From Chthoniobacterales bacterium (GTDB lineage Bacteria; Verrucomicrobiota; Verrucomicrobiia; Chthoniobacterales; JACTMZ01): a DNA stretch of 64,000 nt. The position numbers were made by a program, and so were the translations under genes. Where the stretch lies: NCBI GenBank assembly GCA_018402585.1, contig JAGYIO010000001.1, positions 434,001 to 498,000 on the forward strand. The letters run 5' to 3'. The notes beneath the pieces were generated by a model. The model did not search any database. It saw nothing but the letters and a program-made list of their open reading frames with translations, and was not told the DNA's origin. Below are positions 37,954 to 47,613 of the stretch, in pieces (the first letter of the stretch is position 1; each line of letters starts with the position of its first letter).

Positions 37954-38149
37954 GGGATGAGAAAGACCAAGAAACATAGCTTCGACTTGGCGGCCAGCGC
38001 AAGAGAAAGATTCGCACCGCACGCCCTCTCGAGCATCCGCTGAGCCTCAAGCACGACCGGGGCCCCCAAGGGAGAGCAAATCAAAACCCCAAGGTGGACC
38101 AAAAAAGAGCGCATCAAACGGATCTCCCCGGGGTTATAGCTGAGAATCC

Positions 38150-39193
38150 ATGAGCCCGAACCGCCTCTTTCTTCCCGGCCTGCTCGCCATCCTCCTCCTT
38201 TTTTGGGCGGCTTGGCATCTTTATGCCGGCTGGGGCTTGGTCAGCTTGGACCTCCGCGACGCCCCGCTGGCCAAAGCGATTGCCGCCATCAGTCGACAGG
38301 GCGGTATCGAAATCGTTTCCAACCTCGATCCCGCGACCCCGGTGACGCTCAAGGTGAAACGCGTTCCGCCGGTCGAGGCCCTCGACATCCTAGCCATCCG
38401 CTCCGAGGCCTCCTGGCAATTGGCTTACTTGGGCGCGCCCGAGGCCGGAGCGATCAACGAGGTCCTGGCCGTCTTCCGCGCGGGCGGGGAAACAACCGGC
38501 TGGGCCTCCTTTGCAGCCGGCGGTTTTAGTCTCATCGCGCCGCAATCCGGCGCGGCTCTTGATTTGCGCGGCACACTTTGGACCCCTTCCGAGCCGGGGG
38601 GATTGCCCGCCTTGCTTAAAGAGGCGGCCGAGAAGACGGGGGTCTTCCTCGCTGCCCCGGCGGACTGGAAGCCGTCGGTCAGCGCGCCTCAAGCCGCCCC
38701 CATGGCGGTGGCCATGCCGCGCCTGTTCCGCAGCGCCGGCGGGGTGACCCGCGAAGTTTTTCTCCTGCGGGCCAGTCCCTCGCGCGACGACGAGATGGGT
38801 GGCGGACGCGGCGGCGCGTGGATCGGGAGCCGCCCCGGCGGGGAACAGCGCGGAGAGCGCGGAGGCGGTTGGCGGAACTCCCCGGGCGGCGAGCAGAACT
38901 TGGTGGCCCGTGCCGAGGCGCAGATCGCCCTGCTCCCGCAAAACGAACAGGAAAAAGCCCGCGAAGACGTCCGCTTGATGGGCGAATTCTGGCGCGGGAT
39001 GCGCGACCTTCCCGAGCAGGAGCGCCGGGCCAAAGCCCAAGAATTTTTCAGCCGCCCGGAAGTGTCCGATCGGATGGACGAACGTCGTTTGGCCCGCGAG
39101 GCCAAGATGACGCCGCAGCAGCGCGTCGAACGCTCCAAGCGATACTTCGAGCGCAAACAGGCGGCCCAGGACGGGCCAAACCGCGGCTCGTGA
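38150..39193 (+). CDS. Membrane-anchored protein with STN/secretin-N0-like domain
   Basis: The 347-residue protein has an N-terminal membrane segment (about 5-25), followed by an STN-like fold (about 30-95; LDLRDAPLAKAIAAISRQGG, VTLKVKRVPPVEALDIL), as in the short domain at the start of secretins and TonB receptors. A weakly conserved middle, a Gly/Arg-rich linker (about 220-260) and a charged helical C-terminus (about 265-345) complete it. STN/N0 domains dock machine parts in type II/IV systems. Its stop overlaps the GTG start of a pseudopilin gene by four bases (GTGA), so the two are coupled. No known family was recognised for the whole protein. Confidence 0.7.
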   Translation: MSPNRLFLPGLLAILLLFWAAWHLYAGWGLVSLDLRDAPLAKAIAAISRQGGIEIVSNLDPATPVTLKVKRVPPVEALDILAIRSEASWQLAYLGAPEAGAINEVLAVFRAGGETTGWASFAAGGFSLIAPQSGAALDLRGTLWTPSEPGGLPALLKEAAEKTGVFLAAPADWKPSVSAPQAAPMAVAMPRLFRSAGGVTREVFLLRASPSRDDEMGGGRGGAWIGSRPGGEQRGERGGGWRNSPGGEQNLVARAEAQIALLPQNEQEKAREDVRLMGEFWRGMRDLPEQERRAKAQEFFSRPEVSDRMDERRLAREAKMTPQQRVERSKRYFERKQAAQDGPNRGS

Positions 39194-39714
39194 AAGCCCC
39201 CGCCTTCACCCTGGTCGAATTGCTCGTCGCCCTGGCCATCCTCGCCATCCTCGCCGCCATCGCCACCCCGGCCCTCGGTTCGATGCTCGAACGCGGCCGC
39301 TCGGCCAAGTGCCTCGGCAATCTCCGCCAAATCGGGGTCGCCGTGCAGCAATACGTGAGCGACAACGACTACCGCTTCCCGCCGATTGAGACCGTACCGC
39401 CCTCGCTGGGCAACGCAGGGCGCTCCGCGCTGGAAACTCTCGAGCCCTATGGCGTGACCGAGAACACCCTCACTTGCCCGAGCGACGTGGCCGGTCCGGA
39501 TACCGTGGCCCGATACGGTTCGAGCTACCACTTTTCCCCGGTCCTGCAGGATGAACTGGCCTCCCAGGTGAACATTTACGGACGGCGCGGTATTTTCCAA
39601 ATTCCCAATGTCGGCCGCCTGACCGTCTGCACCGATTACCAGCCGGTGCACCCCAGTCCGGGACGGCTCGGCCTCAATGTGCTCAAAGCCGACGGCCGCG
39701 TCCTCCAGCGCTGA
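39190..39714 (+). CDS. Type II secretion-type pseudopilin (prepilin-like)
   Basis: The 174-residue protein begins with a short basic leader and the class III signal AFTLVELLVALAILAILAA, with Glu5 of the mature protein (FTLVE) for prepilin peptidase cleavage. A C-terminal region follows that is typical of verrucomicrobial and planctomycete pseudopilins (GQYVSDNDYRFPP-like region, ending VLKADGRVLQR). It probably forms a periplasmic filament with a dedicated secretion or assembly function. It starts at GTG 39190 overlapping the STN-domain gene's stop. No other pilus gene is nearby, so it would depend on an assembly system elsewhere. tRNA-Thr(TGT) follows. Confidence 0.88.
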   Translation: MKAPAFTLVELLVALAILAILAAIATPALGSMLERGRSAKCLGNLRQIGVAVQQYVSDNDYRFPPIETVPPSLGNAGRSALETLEPYGVTENTLTCPSDVAGPDTVARYGSSYHFSPVLQDELASQVNIYGRRGIFQIPNVGRLTVCTDYQPVHPSPGRLGLNVLKADGRVLQR

Positions 39715-39720
39715 GCGGGG

Positions 39721-39793
39721 AGCCGGCAGTCGGATTCGAACCGACGACCGCCTGATTACAAATCAGGTGCTCTACCAGCTGAGCTATGCCGGC
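39721..39793 (-). tRNA. tRNA-Thr (anticodon TGT)
   Basis: The minus strand reads GCCGGCA (acceptor), TAGCTCAGCTGGTAGAGCA (D-arm), CCTGA-TTTGTAA-TCAGG (anticodon stem-loop, TGT), GTCGG-TTCGAAT-CCGAC (T-arm), TGCCGGC and a T discriminator. All stems pair. CCA is not encoded. It is a complete 73-nt gene, unlike the split tRNA-Thr(CGT) at the left end. Confidence 0.96.
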
Positions 39794-39827
39794 GAAAGGA
39801 GCAGTGAAAAACCACCCGGCCGCGAAG

Positions 39828-42800
39828 TCAAGGCGCGGGAAATTCGGCCACCACGCGGTAAAATCCCGAGGATGCCCCGGCGTGGCGGTGGACGAACGGG
39901 CCGGAAGTCAGGCCGGTGGCGGCCTCCACCCAGGTTCCGGATCCGAGGGACTCACGGTATTGCACCCGGTAGGAACGCCCGGGAACGGCGGCCCAATCGA
40001 CCGTGGCTTGGTCCGGAGCCCGGCTCACCGCGGCGGTAAAGCGCGAACCGGGGTCGAGGGCATTGGTCCCCGCGATCTGCTCGTCCTCGTTACGCCTTCC
40101 GTCGCCGTCCTCATCTCCGGCCGCGGCAAGAACCCGGATGGAGGGCAGGGAAACCGCGGAACCGGACTTGTTTGCCGGGTCATGGGGATTGACCGCACGG
40201 ACACTCACGCTCACTTCGTCACCGGGATCGACCGCCTCCACCATGTAGCTGGTATCGACCACCACGGCGGACGGACGCGCCGTCCCGTTGACCGTGACCG
40301 TGACTTCGTAGGCCGGAACGACACCGGCTGTATCGGCGGGCAGGGCCGCCCAGGAGAACGGAACACGGCGGCCGACCGCGAAAGCGGCGGCATTGGGACC
40401 TTGCAACCCAGTCGGCGCACCAACTGGCGGGGTGAGATCATAGAGCTGGAGAAACTTGGCCTCGTAGGGTGCGCTGGTCCAGGCGGCGTCTGATCTTGGC
40501 ACCGGGTTGAGCGCGACGGCAATGCCGTCGGCTTCCAGCTGGGGCCGGGTCAAGCCCGCTCCCCAAAGCCACTGGTCGCGGCGCTGGCTTTGTTCATTGG
40601 CCCGGCCGGTGTAAGCCGCGATATTTTTCGCGTTGTAAAGTCGGCCGGCTTGCAGACCGAGGATGTCGGCCAGAGCCGCGGAGAGCCCGAAGGTGTTGGC
40701 CCGGGGGCTGTCGCGGTCCAGGCTGGTGAAGGCGAGCACCACGTCCTGCTGCGCGAGCGGGGTGTGGCCCGCGGTGTATTTGGCCACCGCGAAGATCTCC
40801 GGATCGGGGTTGTCGCTCCCCCGCGGGTTGAGGAACCAGCGGTTCGGACTGCGCAGCGCCGGACTGGAGGCGCGCGCGTGGCCGACCGCGGCATAGACCG
40901 GTTGCAAAAATTGGAGGCCGTAAGCATTGTTGTCATAGGCAGTCCACTGCGGTTGCAGCGAATTCCATTTTTTGAAGTGGGGAATGAATTTGCCGAAGTT
41001 CGACTCGTACCAATCGAAGCCGCCCTGCGGGAGGGCATCCTGGACCTTTTGCCCGGTGCCGATTTCCTGGCCATACATGATCATGGGCGCCCCGTCGGTC
41101 GCCGACACCGTGGCATAACGGATCAAGGCCTGCCACGCATCGCTGTAGGGCATCTCGTCATGCGAGGTGTTGTTGAGCAAGACCAGGCTCTGGCCGTAAG
41201 CCGCGCGGCGGCCCTCCATGATCGAGCGGTAAGCGGACGTGGTCGTGGCCTCCTGGAGGGGGAAGACGATATTCTCGTTGAGCACCGGAAAATGGCGGCT
41301 CGAGCGGTAAGTGACTTGCTCGCCGTCGAGACTTTCGGTCATGAAAACAAAGTTCCACTTCACCTCATGCGTGCGGTTGATGAGGTATTCCATGGCCTGG
41401 GGCGGAAGCCCTTGGCCGAAGTCCTTGCGCAGTCCGTCGATGCCCGCGTTGTCGAACGCGTCGCGGGCCGAGCCATCCGCGACCGTCGAGTTGTAACCGC
41501 GGTGGCCCGACTGGACGATCCAGTGGGGCAGCACCTCGCCGAAGTAGCGCCAGACCCCTCTTGTCGTGGCGGACATCCCGCCGAAGTCCATCCAGTCGCC
41601 CTCGCTCCGCGTGATGGCGCGACTGGCCTCGGCCTCCGGGTATCCGGTGACCAACGTCGCGTAGTTGCCGAAATAGACATCCCGGACGTCACTCCATTTG
41701 CCGAAGTCATTGCGGTCGGGCGCGGTGGCGATACGGGCCCCCGACCGGGCCGGCGCGCTGTAAGCGGCCGGGCCCTCCCCGCCATCGGTCGAAAAGAACC
41801 CGGCCACCCGGTGACGGATTTCGTCGCCGGGTTGCCAGCCGCCCGGATTTCCCGCGCCCCCGAAAATCGCCACACCCTGCTCGCCGAGCACCACATCCGG
41901 CGAGGTATGGTTGAAGGGGAAGTCGAGCATGAGCTGGATGCCGCCCTGATCCGCCGCCGCGGCAAAGTTCCGAAAGGCGGTCATGGCCGCCGCGTAATTC
42001 GCCGGGGCGGCGGCCGGATCGGCCAAGCTGCCATTGTAGCTGCGGGTGTAAAGCGGGTTGATCTCCCAGAAATTCCGGATCGCGTAGGGGCTGCCCGGGT
42101 CGTAAACCGACTGGGTCGCCGGGTCGGTTTGCCTGCCGTCCAAACCTTGCGGGTGGAAGGGCTGGAACCAGATCCAATTGACCCCGAGATCTTGGAGCCA
42201 AGTGAGATTGACCCGCGCGGCCGGGTCGTGAAGATCCTCGAAGGTGCCGCGGGCGGCAAAAGTTGCGGCGGTGGCATTGGCGTTGGGCACGTGGAGCTCG
42301 TAAACCCGCATATCTTGGGCACTGCGTGGTGCCACGACCACGGCATGGTCGCGAATCCCCGAGCTGCCCAGCCAGGTCCAGGGGTCGGTCGGGTTGGCCC
42401 GGTAGCGGGCCGTGACCCGGTAGGCCCCGGTCTTGAGCACGGGCAGATCGAGTTCATAGGTGCCGTCATAATCCGAGTCGGTCATGGCATAAGCTTGGAA
42501 ATAAGCCCCGGTGTCGGCCGTGGTGGTCAGGTTGCCATCCGGCGGAAGAATGCCGTCCTCGATCCCGTCCTGGTTGAAGTCATCATTCGCCCGGTCGCGG
42601 TTGTTCAGGTTGGTGAAGACCTCGACCTCTGCGGTGCTCCCGGGGTTCACGCGCACCGACAAGGTGGGGAAAGTGAGGTCGTTGTTCTCGTCGAGGTAGA
42701 AGTTGGACTTCGAATAGTCGCCATTCGCTCCGTTCACCGTAAAGACCGGGCGGGGCGGGGCCACGCTGAAGGAAAACGGATTGGCCTGCGCCGCGGACTC

Positions 42801-43268
42801 GACGGTTCCCACCGTGTTGCCCGCAGAGACAAAGGTGGCAGAGCGGTTACTGAAGTCGGTCTTGAAGTAATACTGCACCACCGCCCCGACCGCGCCCGGC
42901 ACGGTCAGCGCCGCCTGCCAGAATTGGTTGAGGCTTGGACCGTCGCCGACGTTGGAGTGGAAACCGAGACTGACCGGTTGCCAACTCCCCCCGTTGATCC
43001 GGTAAACGAGCCGCCCTCCCGTCTGGTTGGCCCCCTCCCCTTGGTCGGCCCCCTTCCAGACACCCTGGTAAAAGGTCACGCCCTGGCTGGCACCCGGGGT
43101 GGCCGGATCGCGCATCGTCCCGGGGATGCCCTCCTGCGTCGACGCCGGAAGGTGCCAGATATTGGCCGGCTGGGCGGCGGCGCTCAGGGGCAGCAGGGCC
43201 AGTAAGACAAAGGCCAGGCGGGCCGGAGAAAAGCGCTTCGCGGATGGCTGGCTAAGAGCGGGGTTCAT
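39828..43268 (-). CDS. Large secreted GH13 alpha-amylase family enzyme
   Basis: The 1146-residue protein starts with a signal peptide (about 1-32; LAFVLLALLPLSAAAQ). N-terminal beta domains (about 35-330) include carbohydrate-binding or E-set regions and a type-3-like DDFNQDGIEDG segment. The GH13 barrel (about 330-880) has intact catalytic residues: Asp in DGLRKDFGQG (about 613), Glu in FMTESLDGE (about 646) and Asp in NTSHDEMPY (about 704). An Fn3-like domain, a type-3-like repeat (DEDGDGRRNEDEQIAGTN) and a C-terminal domain with RSYRVQYRESLGSGTW ending GFYRVVAEFPAP complete it. It probably degrades alpha-glucan outside the cell. The upstream neighbour is the FIST gene, divergent. Confidence 0.88.
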   Translation of the reverse strand: MNPALSQPSAKRFSPARLAFVLLALLPLSAAAQPANIWHLPASTQEGIPGTMRDPATPGASQGVTFYQGVWKGADQGEGANQTGGRLVYRINGGSWQPVSLGFHSNVGDGPSLNQFWQAALTVPGAVGAVVQYYFKTDFSNRSATFVSAGNTVGTVESAAQANPFSFSVAPPRPVFTVNGANGDYSKSNFYLDENNDLTFPTLSVRVNPGSTAEVEVFTNLNNRDRANDDFNQDGIEDGILPPDGNLTTTADTGAYFQAYAMTDSDYDGTYELDLPVLKTGAYRVTARYRANPTDPWTWLGSSGIRDHAVVVAPRSAQDMRVYELHVPNANATAATFAARGTFEDLHDPAARVNLTWLQDLGVNWIWFQPFHPQGLDGRQTDPATQSVYDPGSPYAIRNFWEINPLYTRSYNGSLADPAAAPANYAAAMTAFRNFAAAADQGGIQLMLDFPFNHTSPDVVLGEQGVAIFGGAGNPGGWQPGDEIRHRVAGFFSTDGGEGPAAYSAPARSGARIATAPDRNDFGKWSDVRDVYFGNYATLVTGYPEAEASRAITRSEGDWMDFGGMSATTRGVWRYFGEVLPHWIVQSGHRGYNSTVADGSARDAFDNAGIDGLRKDFGQGLPPQAMEYLINRTHEVKWNFVFMTESLDGEQVTYRSSRHFPVLNENIVFPLQEATTTSAYRSIMEGRRAAYGQSLVLLNNTSHDEMPYSDAWQALIRYATVSATDGAPMIMYGQEIGTGQKVQDALPQGGFDWYESNFGKFIPHFKKWNSLQPQWTAYDNNAYGLQFLQPVYAAVGHARASSPALRSPNRWFLNPRGSDNPDPEIFAVAKYTAGHTPLAQQDVVLAFTSLDRDSPRANTFGLSAALADILGLQAGRLYNAKNIAAYTGRANEQSQRRDQWLWGAGLTRPQLEADGIAVALNPVPRSDAAWTSAPYEAKFLQLYDLTPPVGAPTGLQGPNAAAFAVGRRVPFSWAALPADTAGVVPAYEVTVTVNGTARPSAVVVDTSYMVEAVDPGDEVSVSVRAVNPHDPANKSGSAVSLPSIRVLAAAGDEDGDGRRNEDEQIAGTNALDPGSRFTAAVSRAPDQATVDWAAVPGRSYRVQYRESLGSGTWVEAATGLTSGPFVHRHAGASSGFYRVVAEFPAP

Positions 43269-43438
43269 GGGAGGAGGAAAGAAAATTGGCGGACTGCGAC
43301 CATCAAGCCGGGCCCGCAAAATTTCTCACCATTCGGTTGGACCGGGCCCGGAGCAATGATGTTCAACCAAAAAGGCCGCAAATAAACGAAAAACCTTCAT
43401 TTGACCTCCTGACCGGCAGCGGGGATGGTTCCTCTGCG

Positions 43439-44593
43439 ATGAACCGTGCTGTCTCCCGCCTTCTTTTGCACGCCTTCGACGAAGCACGGGTGCGCACGGC
43501 CGCGGAAGAAATGCGGGCCGAATTGGGCGGGGCCCCGACCCTCGCCTTGGCTTTCCTCTCGGCCGGCTACGCCTCCCACCTGGCCGAATTCCAAGAGATC
43601 GTCGCGGTGCATGGCCATGTTCCCTTTCTCGCCGGCTGCACCGGTTCCGGTCTGATCGGCACCTCCTGCGAAGGCGAGACGAGCGAGGGCTTCTCCCTGC
43701 TTTTTCTTCATCTGCCGGAGGCAAAAGTCCGCGCCGTCCCGCTTTGCCAAGCGCAGGTCGAGACCTCGCAGGGCGACTCCTTTTGGGCGGAAGTGGCCGG
43801 CCGTCCGGCTCAAGCCTGGCTCTTGCTGGCTAATCCGTTCCGCTTCGACGCCGACACCTGGCTGCGCGAATGGAACCTCGCCTTCCCCGGCGCCCCCGTG
43901 CTCGGCGGCCTGGCCAGCGGACCCCGCGGGGACGAGGAGGTGACCGTCTTCGGTCCGGCCATCGGCGACACCTCCGACGCCCTCGCCCTCGCCCTGGACG
44001 GGGTGCGGATCGAAACGGTGGTCAGCCAAGGATGCCGTCCGATCGGCGAGGCCCTGCCGGTCACCCGGGCGGAAGAACATCTCCTCTACGAACTCGGCTC
44101 CCGCCCCGCTTATCAGGTGCTCGAGCAGGCTTTCAACACCCTGGCCGAGGCGGACAAACAACGCGCCCGCGGCAATCTTTTCGCCGGCTTGGTGGTCGAC
44201 GAATACAAAGAGAAGTTCGCCCGCGGCGATTTTCTGGTCCGCAACATCCTCGGGGCCGATCCGGCCACCGGCGCGGTGGTGGTCGGCGCGCATCCGCGCA
44301 CCGGGCAGACCTTGCAATACCAGTTGCGCGATGCGGCCAGTGCGGACGAAGAACTCAAAGCCCTCCTTGCCCCCCTCGCCCGGCGGGCCGAAAAACCGGT
44401 CGCCTCGCTTCTCTTCTGTTGCAACGGCCGGGGCAAAAATCTTTTCGGCAGCCCCGACCATGACGCCCGGGTCGTCGCGGAGACACTCGGACCCCTCCCC
44501 TCCGCCGGCTTCTTCTGCAACGGCGAAATCGGTCCGGTGGCCGGCCGCAATTTCCTCCACGCCTACACCGCGTCGATCGGATTGATCTACTGA
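43439..44593 (+). CDS. FIST-domain protein
   Basis: The 384-residue protein has a FIST N-domain (about 35-225; FLAGCTGSGLIGTSCEGE, LLANPFRFDADTWLREW) and a FIST C-domain (about 230-365; ELGSRPAYQVLEQAFNTLAE, LLFCCNGRGKNLFGSPDHDA, FFCNGEIGPVAGRNFLHAYT). FIST proteins are cytoplasmic small-molecule sensor modules, often for amino acids, in signal transduction. No output domain (kinase, GGDEF) is present here, so it may work with a partner or serve as a stand-alone sensor. It is divergent from the large GH13 gene. The ATG at 43439 was chosen as the start of the conserved region. Confidence 0.88.
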   Translation: MNRAVSRLLLHAFDEARVRTAAEEMRAELGGAPTLALAFLSAGYASHLAEFQEIVAVHGHVPFLAGCTGSGLIGTSCEGETSEGFSLLFLHLPEAKVRAVPLCQAQVETSQGDSFWAEVAGRPAQAWLLLANPFRFDADTWLREWNLAFPGAPVLGGLASGPRGDEEVTVFGPAIGDTSDALALALDGVRIETVVSQGCRPIGEALPVTRAEEHLLYELGSRPAYQVLEQAFNTLAEADKQRARGNLFAGLVVDEYKEKFARGDFLVRNILGADPATGAVVVGAHPRTGQTLQYQLRDAASADEELKALLAPLARRAEKPVASLLFCCNGRGKNLFGSPDHDARVVAETLGPLPSAGFFCNGEIGPVAGRNFLHAYTASIGLIY

Positions 44594-44609
44594 GCCCGCG
44601 CTCGGGGGC

Positions 44610-44690
44610 ACCGCTGCCTCCATCGCGCCACGGGACTTGTCCTCGCGGCCGGCGGACACCAGGTCCAACGCGCGGCCCGAGGCTTGAGGG
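44610..44690. repeat. REP-like element pair (family 2)
   Basis: This stretch contains CGCGCCACGGGACTTGTCC (about 44623-44645) and GGCGGACACCAGGTCCAACGCG (about 44655-44680). These are diverged copies of the two hairpin elements that bracket the transposase at 46.65-47.86 kb, here in the reverse order. Confidence 0.6.
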
Positions 44691-44718
44691 CGGTCGGGGG
44701 TGGGAGTAGGTTTAGAAA

Positions 44719-45656
44719 ATGAAGAAGAGACAGGCGGTTTGCGGGGCGGCTTTCTTCCTGGCCAACGTGGCGACCGGCCCAGCCCAGACCGATCCGGGCC
44801 TCTCGACCAAACCGGCGGGAGTGACCTTCTCCGGCGAACGCCTCGCCCCGGAAAAGGCACCCGTGGATTTGTCGCGGCCGGAGATGCAACAAACCGAGCG
44901 CTTGTCGACCCGCTTGGAATCCGAATATGCCGACGCCGCCACGCGCGGCGAAGCCTGGGCCCAGACGAAGTTGGGAAAAGCCTATGTGACAAACATGGAG
45001 AACCCGCAGCTTCAAGAGCAAGGAGTTGCGCTCTTGCGCCAGGCGGCGGAACAGGATGACGCGGAAGCGATCTATCTTCTGGCCACGCTCAGTGCGTTAC
45101 CGGCATCGGCGTGGAGCAGTCCGACCTCAACGCTTTCGAGCAGATGAAACGCGCGGCCGAGTTGGGATTCGCCGAGGCGCAGTTCGAATTGGCCACGATG
45201 TATTTCGAAGGGCGCGGGACAGTGCGGAGCATGGGCGATCCGCGGAACTGTGGCTACGCAAAGCAGCCGGACGAAATCATGACCGAAGCAGCAGTTCATC
45301 CTAGGCCGCACCCTACTCATGTCAGCCGAGGCCGACCGCAAGGTTGAGGGTGAAAGCATATCTCGCAGCAACTGTCCGGCTCCGGGACATGCACCATGCA
45401 GCGATTTTTCTCGCCGACGCCTGTAGGCAATGGAAAATTCGGTCTGATCAAAGGATGAGTTCAAGGCTGAGTCGCATTGCTCAAGCCTTTTGCGGACGAG
45501 GGCAACGCTGACTGCCAATTTCTGCTCGCTGCACTCTATCGATTCGGCGAGTCTCTTCGTTGGCGAAGCGCGACCAAGCCTCTTCCGCTCATTGAAAAGC
45601 CGCGGATCAGGGGCCATCCTGACGCCTTGCTAATCCAGCAGGGGACTAAACCCTAG
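44719..45656 (+). pseudogene. Sel1-repeat secreted protein, frameshifted
   Basis: It starts MKKRQAVCGAAFFLANVATG (signal peptide), with a first Sel1-like repeat (EAWAQTKLGKAYVTNMENP, LLRQAAEQDDAEAIYLLATL). The frame breaks near 45090; a second repeat (FEQMKRAAELGFAEAQFELA, then MYFEGRG) continues in another frame, and another fragment (AELWLRKAAG) in a third near 45245. A last repeat (LLKPFADEGNADCQFLLAAL, then YRFGE) begins near 45478 and ends at TAG 45654. At least three frame changes make a functional product unlikely. Sel1 proteins are scaffolds made of TPR-like helices. It is convergent with a second pseudogene. Confidence 0.75.
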
Positions 45657-45674
45657 AGGAAACGAGCAAGATAG

Positions 45675-46454
45675 CTACCTGGAGGCCCGACGACGGCGTG
45701 AAAAGTGGGCGCCAAAGCCGAGAGCAGCTAACCCCAACAGCGTGTACGTTGATGGCTCGGGGACAACGCTGAGGTCGTTGAATGCCAAAATTTTGACCGT
45801 CGCCTTGAGTCTGGTCTGAAAAACCGGACGCCGGTCAAATCCGGAATGTCGACGCTGACCTGCGTTGAAATTGTCGCCTGATGCCGACCCAAAAGATGTA
45901 GGAATACGGAACTTCCACCATTGTAGGTGAAGGACAAAGCTGAGGCGAAGTATTGGCCAGCGTAGGCCTTGACCAGAGTCCCAAAGTCGCTTACCGCCGT
46001 CGTTGAGCTGCCAGCTATCGCCACCACCCACGAATTTGAGCGTCCAACGTAGCAGCTGAACCGCCACCAGAAACTGCAGGCCGAGTTGCCCACCCGTGTT
46101 GACTGTGGTGGTATTTCCAAGCGATACTGCCAAAGAATTGACCTGACTGTCAACCAAGCCCCCGGTGAACGGGCGATCTGCGCTGGCATAGCGGCATCAA
46201 CGTCGCGCTTCCGGCGAATAATACCGAAAGTAGTGGTCGCCGACAGCTGTTCCCCGATGAAGTGAACCGGCAAGTTGCATCTCGCAGGTGTAGGGTCAGC
46301 GTCCAACAGCCAAAGCCAGTTCCACCGTTGTCGCCAGTTGCCCATCCGTCGCTGTATGCAGCATTCGATGCATTATCACTTGCAACACTGGCAGAGAGGC
46401 TAATCGAGGGGACCGCAGCAACCATCACAGCCGCCGCAGGAGGAGTTTTTTCAT
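45675..46454 (-). pseudogene. PEP-CTERM protein, frameshifted
   Basis: The minus strand from ATG 46454 reads MKK and then loses frame in a run of six A. The continuing frame encodes a signal-like AAAVMVAAVPSISLSASVA and SDGWATGDNGGTGFGCW. Later pieces in other frames carry TLKFVGGGDSWQLNDGG and, at the end, VPEPSTYTLLGLAALGFGAH with RRRR, an intact PEP-CTERM sorting signal. Several shifts are needed to join the pieces. The GDNG and LND motifs resemble the intact secreted protein at 59.6-60.4 kb, suggesting a broken paralogue. Confidence 0.7.
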
Positions 46455-46784
46455 AAGGGGGGAATTAAGATGTTGGGGGAATTTGCAATGGCCGCAGCCT
46501 CAAAAAGACTGTGTCATTTATGAAATCTAGATACGCCCGATTTGCCGGAAGGTCAACGAAAATTTTTCAAGAATTTCGACCCCGGCTTTCAGGCGGGTTT
46601 CCCGGCCGGTGCGGTGCCGCGGAGAAAGGGTAGGGGCGCCGCCTGGAGGAGACCTGTTGCGGTCGGTCGACACCAGGTCCACCGCGCCGCCCAGAGCTGA
46701 GCCCGCCGCCCGTCTTGCCCTTCGCCAGCCCATCCCCGCGCCACGGGGCTTGTCCCCGTGGACGGGAGAGGCCAAGGTCCGCCC

Positions 46785-47588
46785 ATGCGCACGAGACGCA
46801 CGGACCTCGTCCACCGCATCGCGTATTCCTGGACCGGCTGGCCGCAGGACGAACCCTTTCCATCCGAGCCGAGCGACGACTTCCTCCCCACCCTCGACGC
46901 GGCCTGGGCCTCCGACCGCCTGCGCCGCCTGGCCCACCGCTGGCAACCGGATCTGGTCCAGTTCACCTTCGCAGCACCGGGCAATGCCTCCCCGGAATTC
47001 GTCGCAGCCCGCGCCAAGGGCCGCCTTGACCATGCCTTGCGCCGAGCCGGGTGGCGGCACGGCCTGCAGCGCAAAGTCGCGGTGCGTTCCCTCGGGGAAA
47101 ACACCCTCGAGGTCGTGCTCCGCTACATCGCCACCCAATTGGATCGCGCGAACCTGGCCGATCCGCGCTACGCCCACTCGCTGGCCGAGGCGGCCTGGGA
47201 GGATGGGGCCGTCGATCTCGACGAGCCCTTGGCCAGCGGGCACGGCCGCTATTGGTACAATCTGCACCTCGTCGCGGTGACCGGCGGACGCTGGCGGATC
47301 GGGCGGGAGGATTTTCTCCCCAAGGTGACGGCGGCCGTGCGGTCTTGGAGCGCGGAGCTCTCGGCGGCGGGCGGTCCGGGGGAGGCGCGGCCGGGGGTGC
47401 ATTCGCTCGCCGTGATGCCGGATCACGTGCATCTGGCGGTGCGGGGGCCGTCCGCGCAGTCGCCGGACGCGCTGGCCGGCGCACTGCGGGGGGCGCTCAA
47501 TGGCGCGGCGGGGTGTCTGCTTTTCGACCCGCGGGTTTACGCGGGGACGTTTTCCTCCTATCCGCTCGCGCACCTGCGGCCGCGCTGA
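46785..47588 (+). CDS. IS200/REP-associated (Y1-type HUH) transposase
   Basis: The 267-residue protein has a C-terminal half with the Y1/IS200-like signature: YNLHLVAVTGGRWRIG, the HUH motif in LAVMPDHVHLAVRG, and conserved tyrosines in DPRVYAGTFSSYPL. The N-terminal half (DLVQFTFAAPGNASPEFVAA, RAKGRLDHALR, YIATQLDRANLADPR) resembles the extra domain of a transposase family common in Planctomycetota and Verrucomicrobiota. Such enzymes cut and join single-stranded DNA at hairpins. The gene is flanked by direct copies of two hairpin elements, supporting a REP-associated role. The ATG at 46785 was chosen over a GTG at 46758, which lies inside element B. Confidence 0.8.
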   Translation: MRTRRTDLVHRIAYSWTGWPQDEPFPSEPSDDFLPTLDAAWASDRLRRLAHRWQPDLVQFTFAAPGNASPEFVAARAKGRLDHALRRAGWRHGLQRKVAVRSLGENTLEVVLRYIATQLDRANLADPRYAHSLAEAAWEDGAVDLDEPLASGHGRYWYNLHLVAVTGGRWRIGREDFLPKVTAAVRSWSAELSAAGGPGEARPGVHSLAVMPDHVHLAVRGPSAQSPDALAGALRGALNGAAGCLLFDPRVYAGTFSSYPLAHLRPR

Positions 47589-47613
47589 GCCGCCTGTTGC
47601 GGTCGGTGGACAC

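Noticed and set aside
45072-45617. A minus-strand gene opposite the Sel1 pseudogene
   Set aside because: The plus strand shows remnants of Sel1 repeats over the same DNA; the minus frame has no recognisable features.
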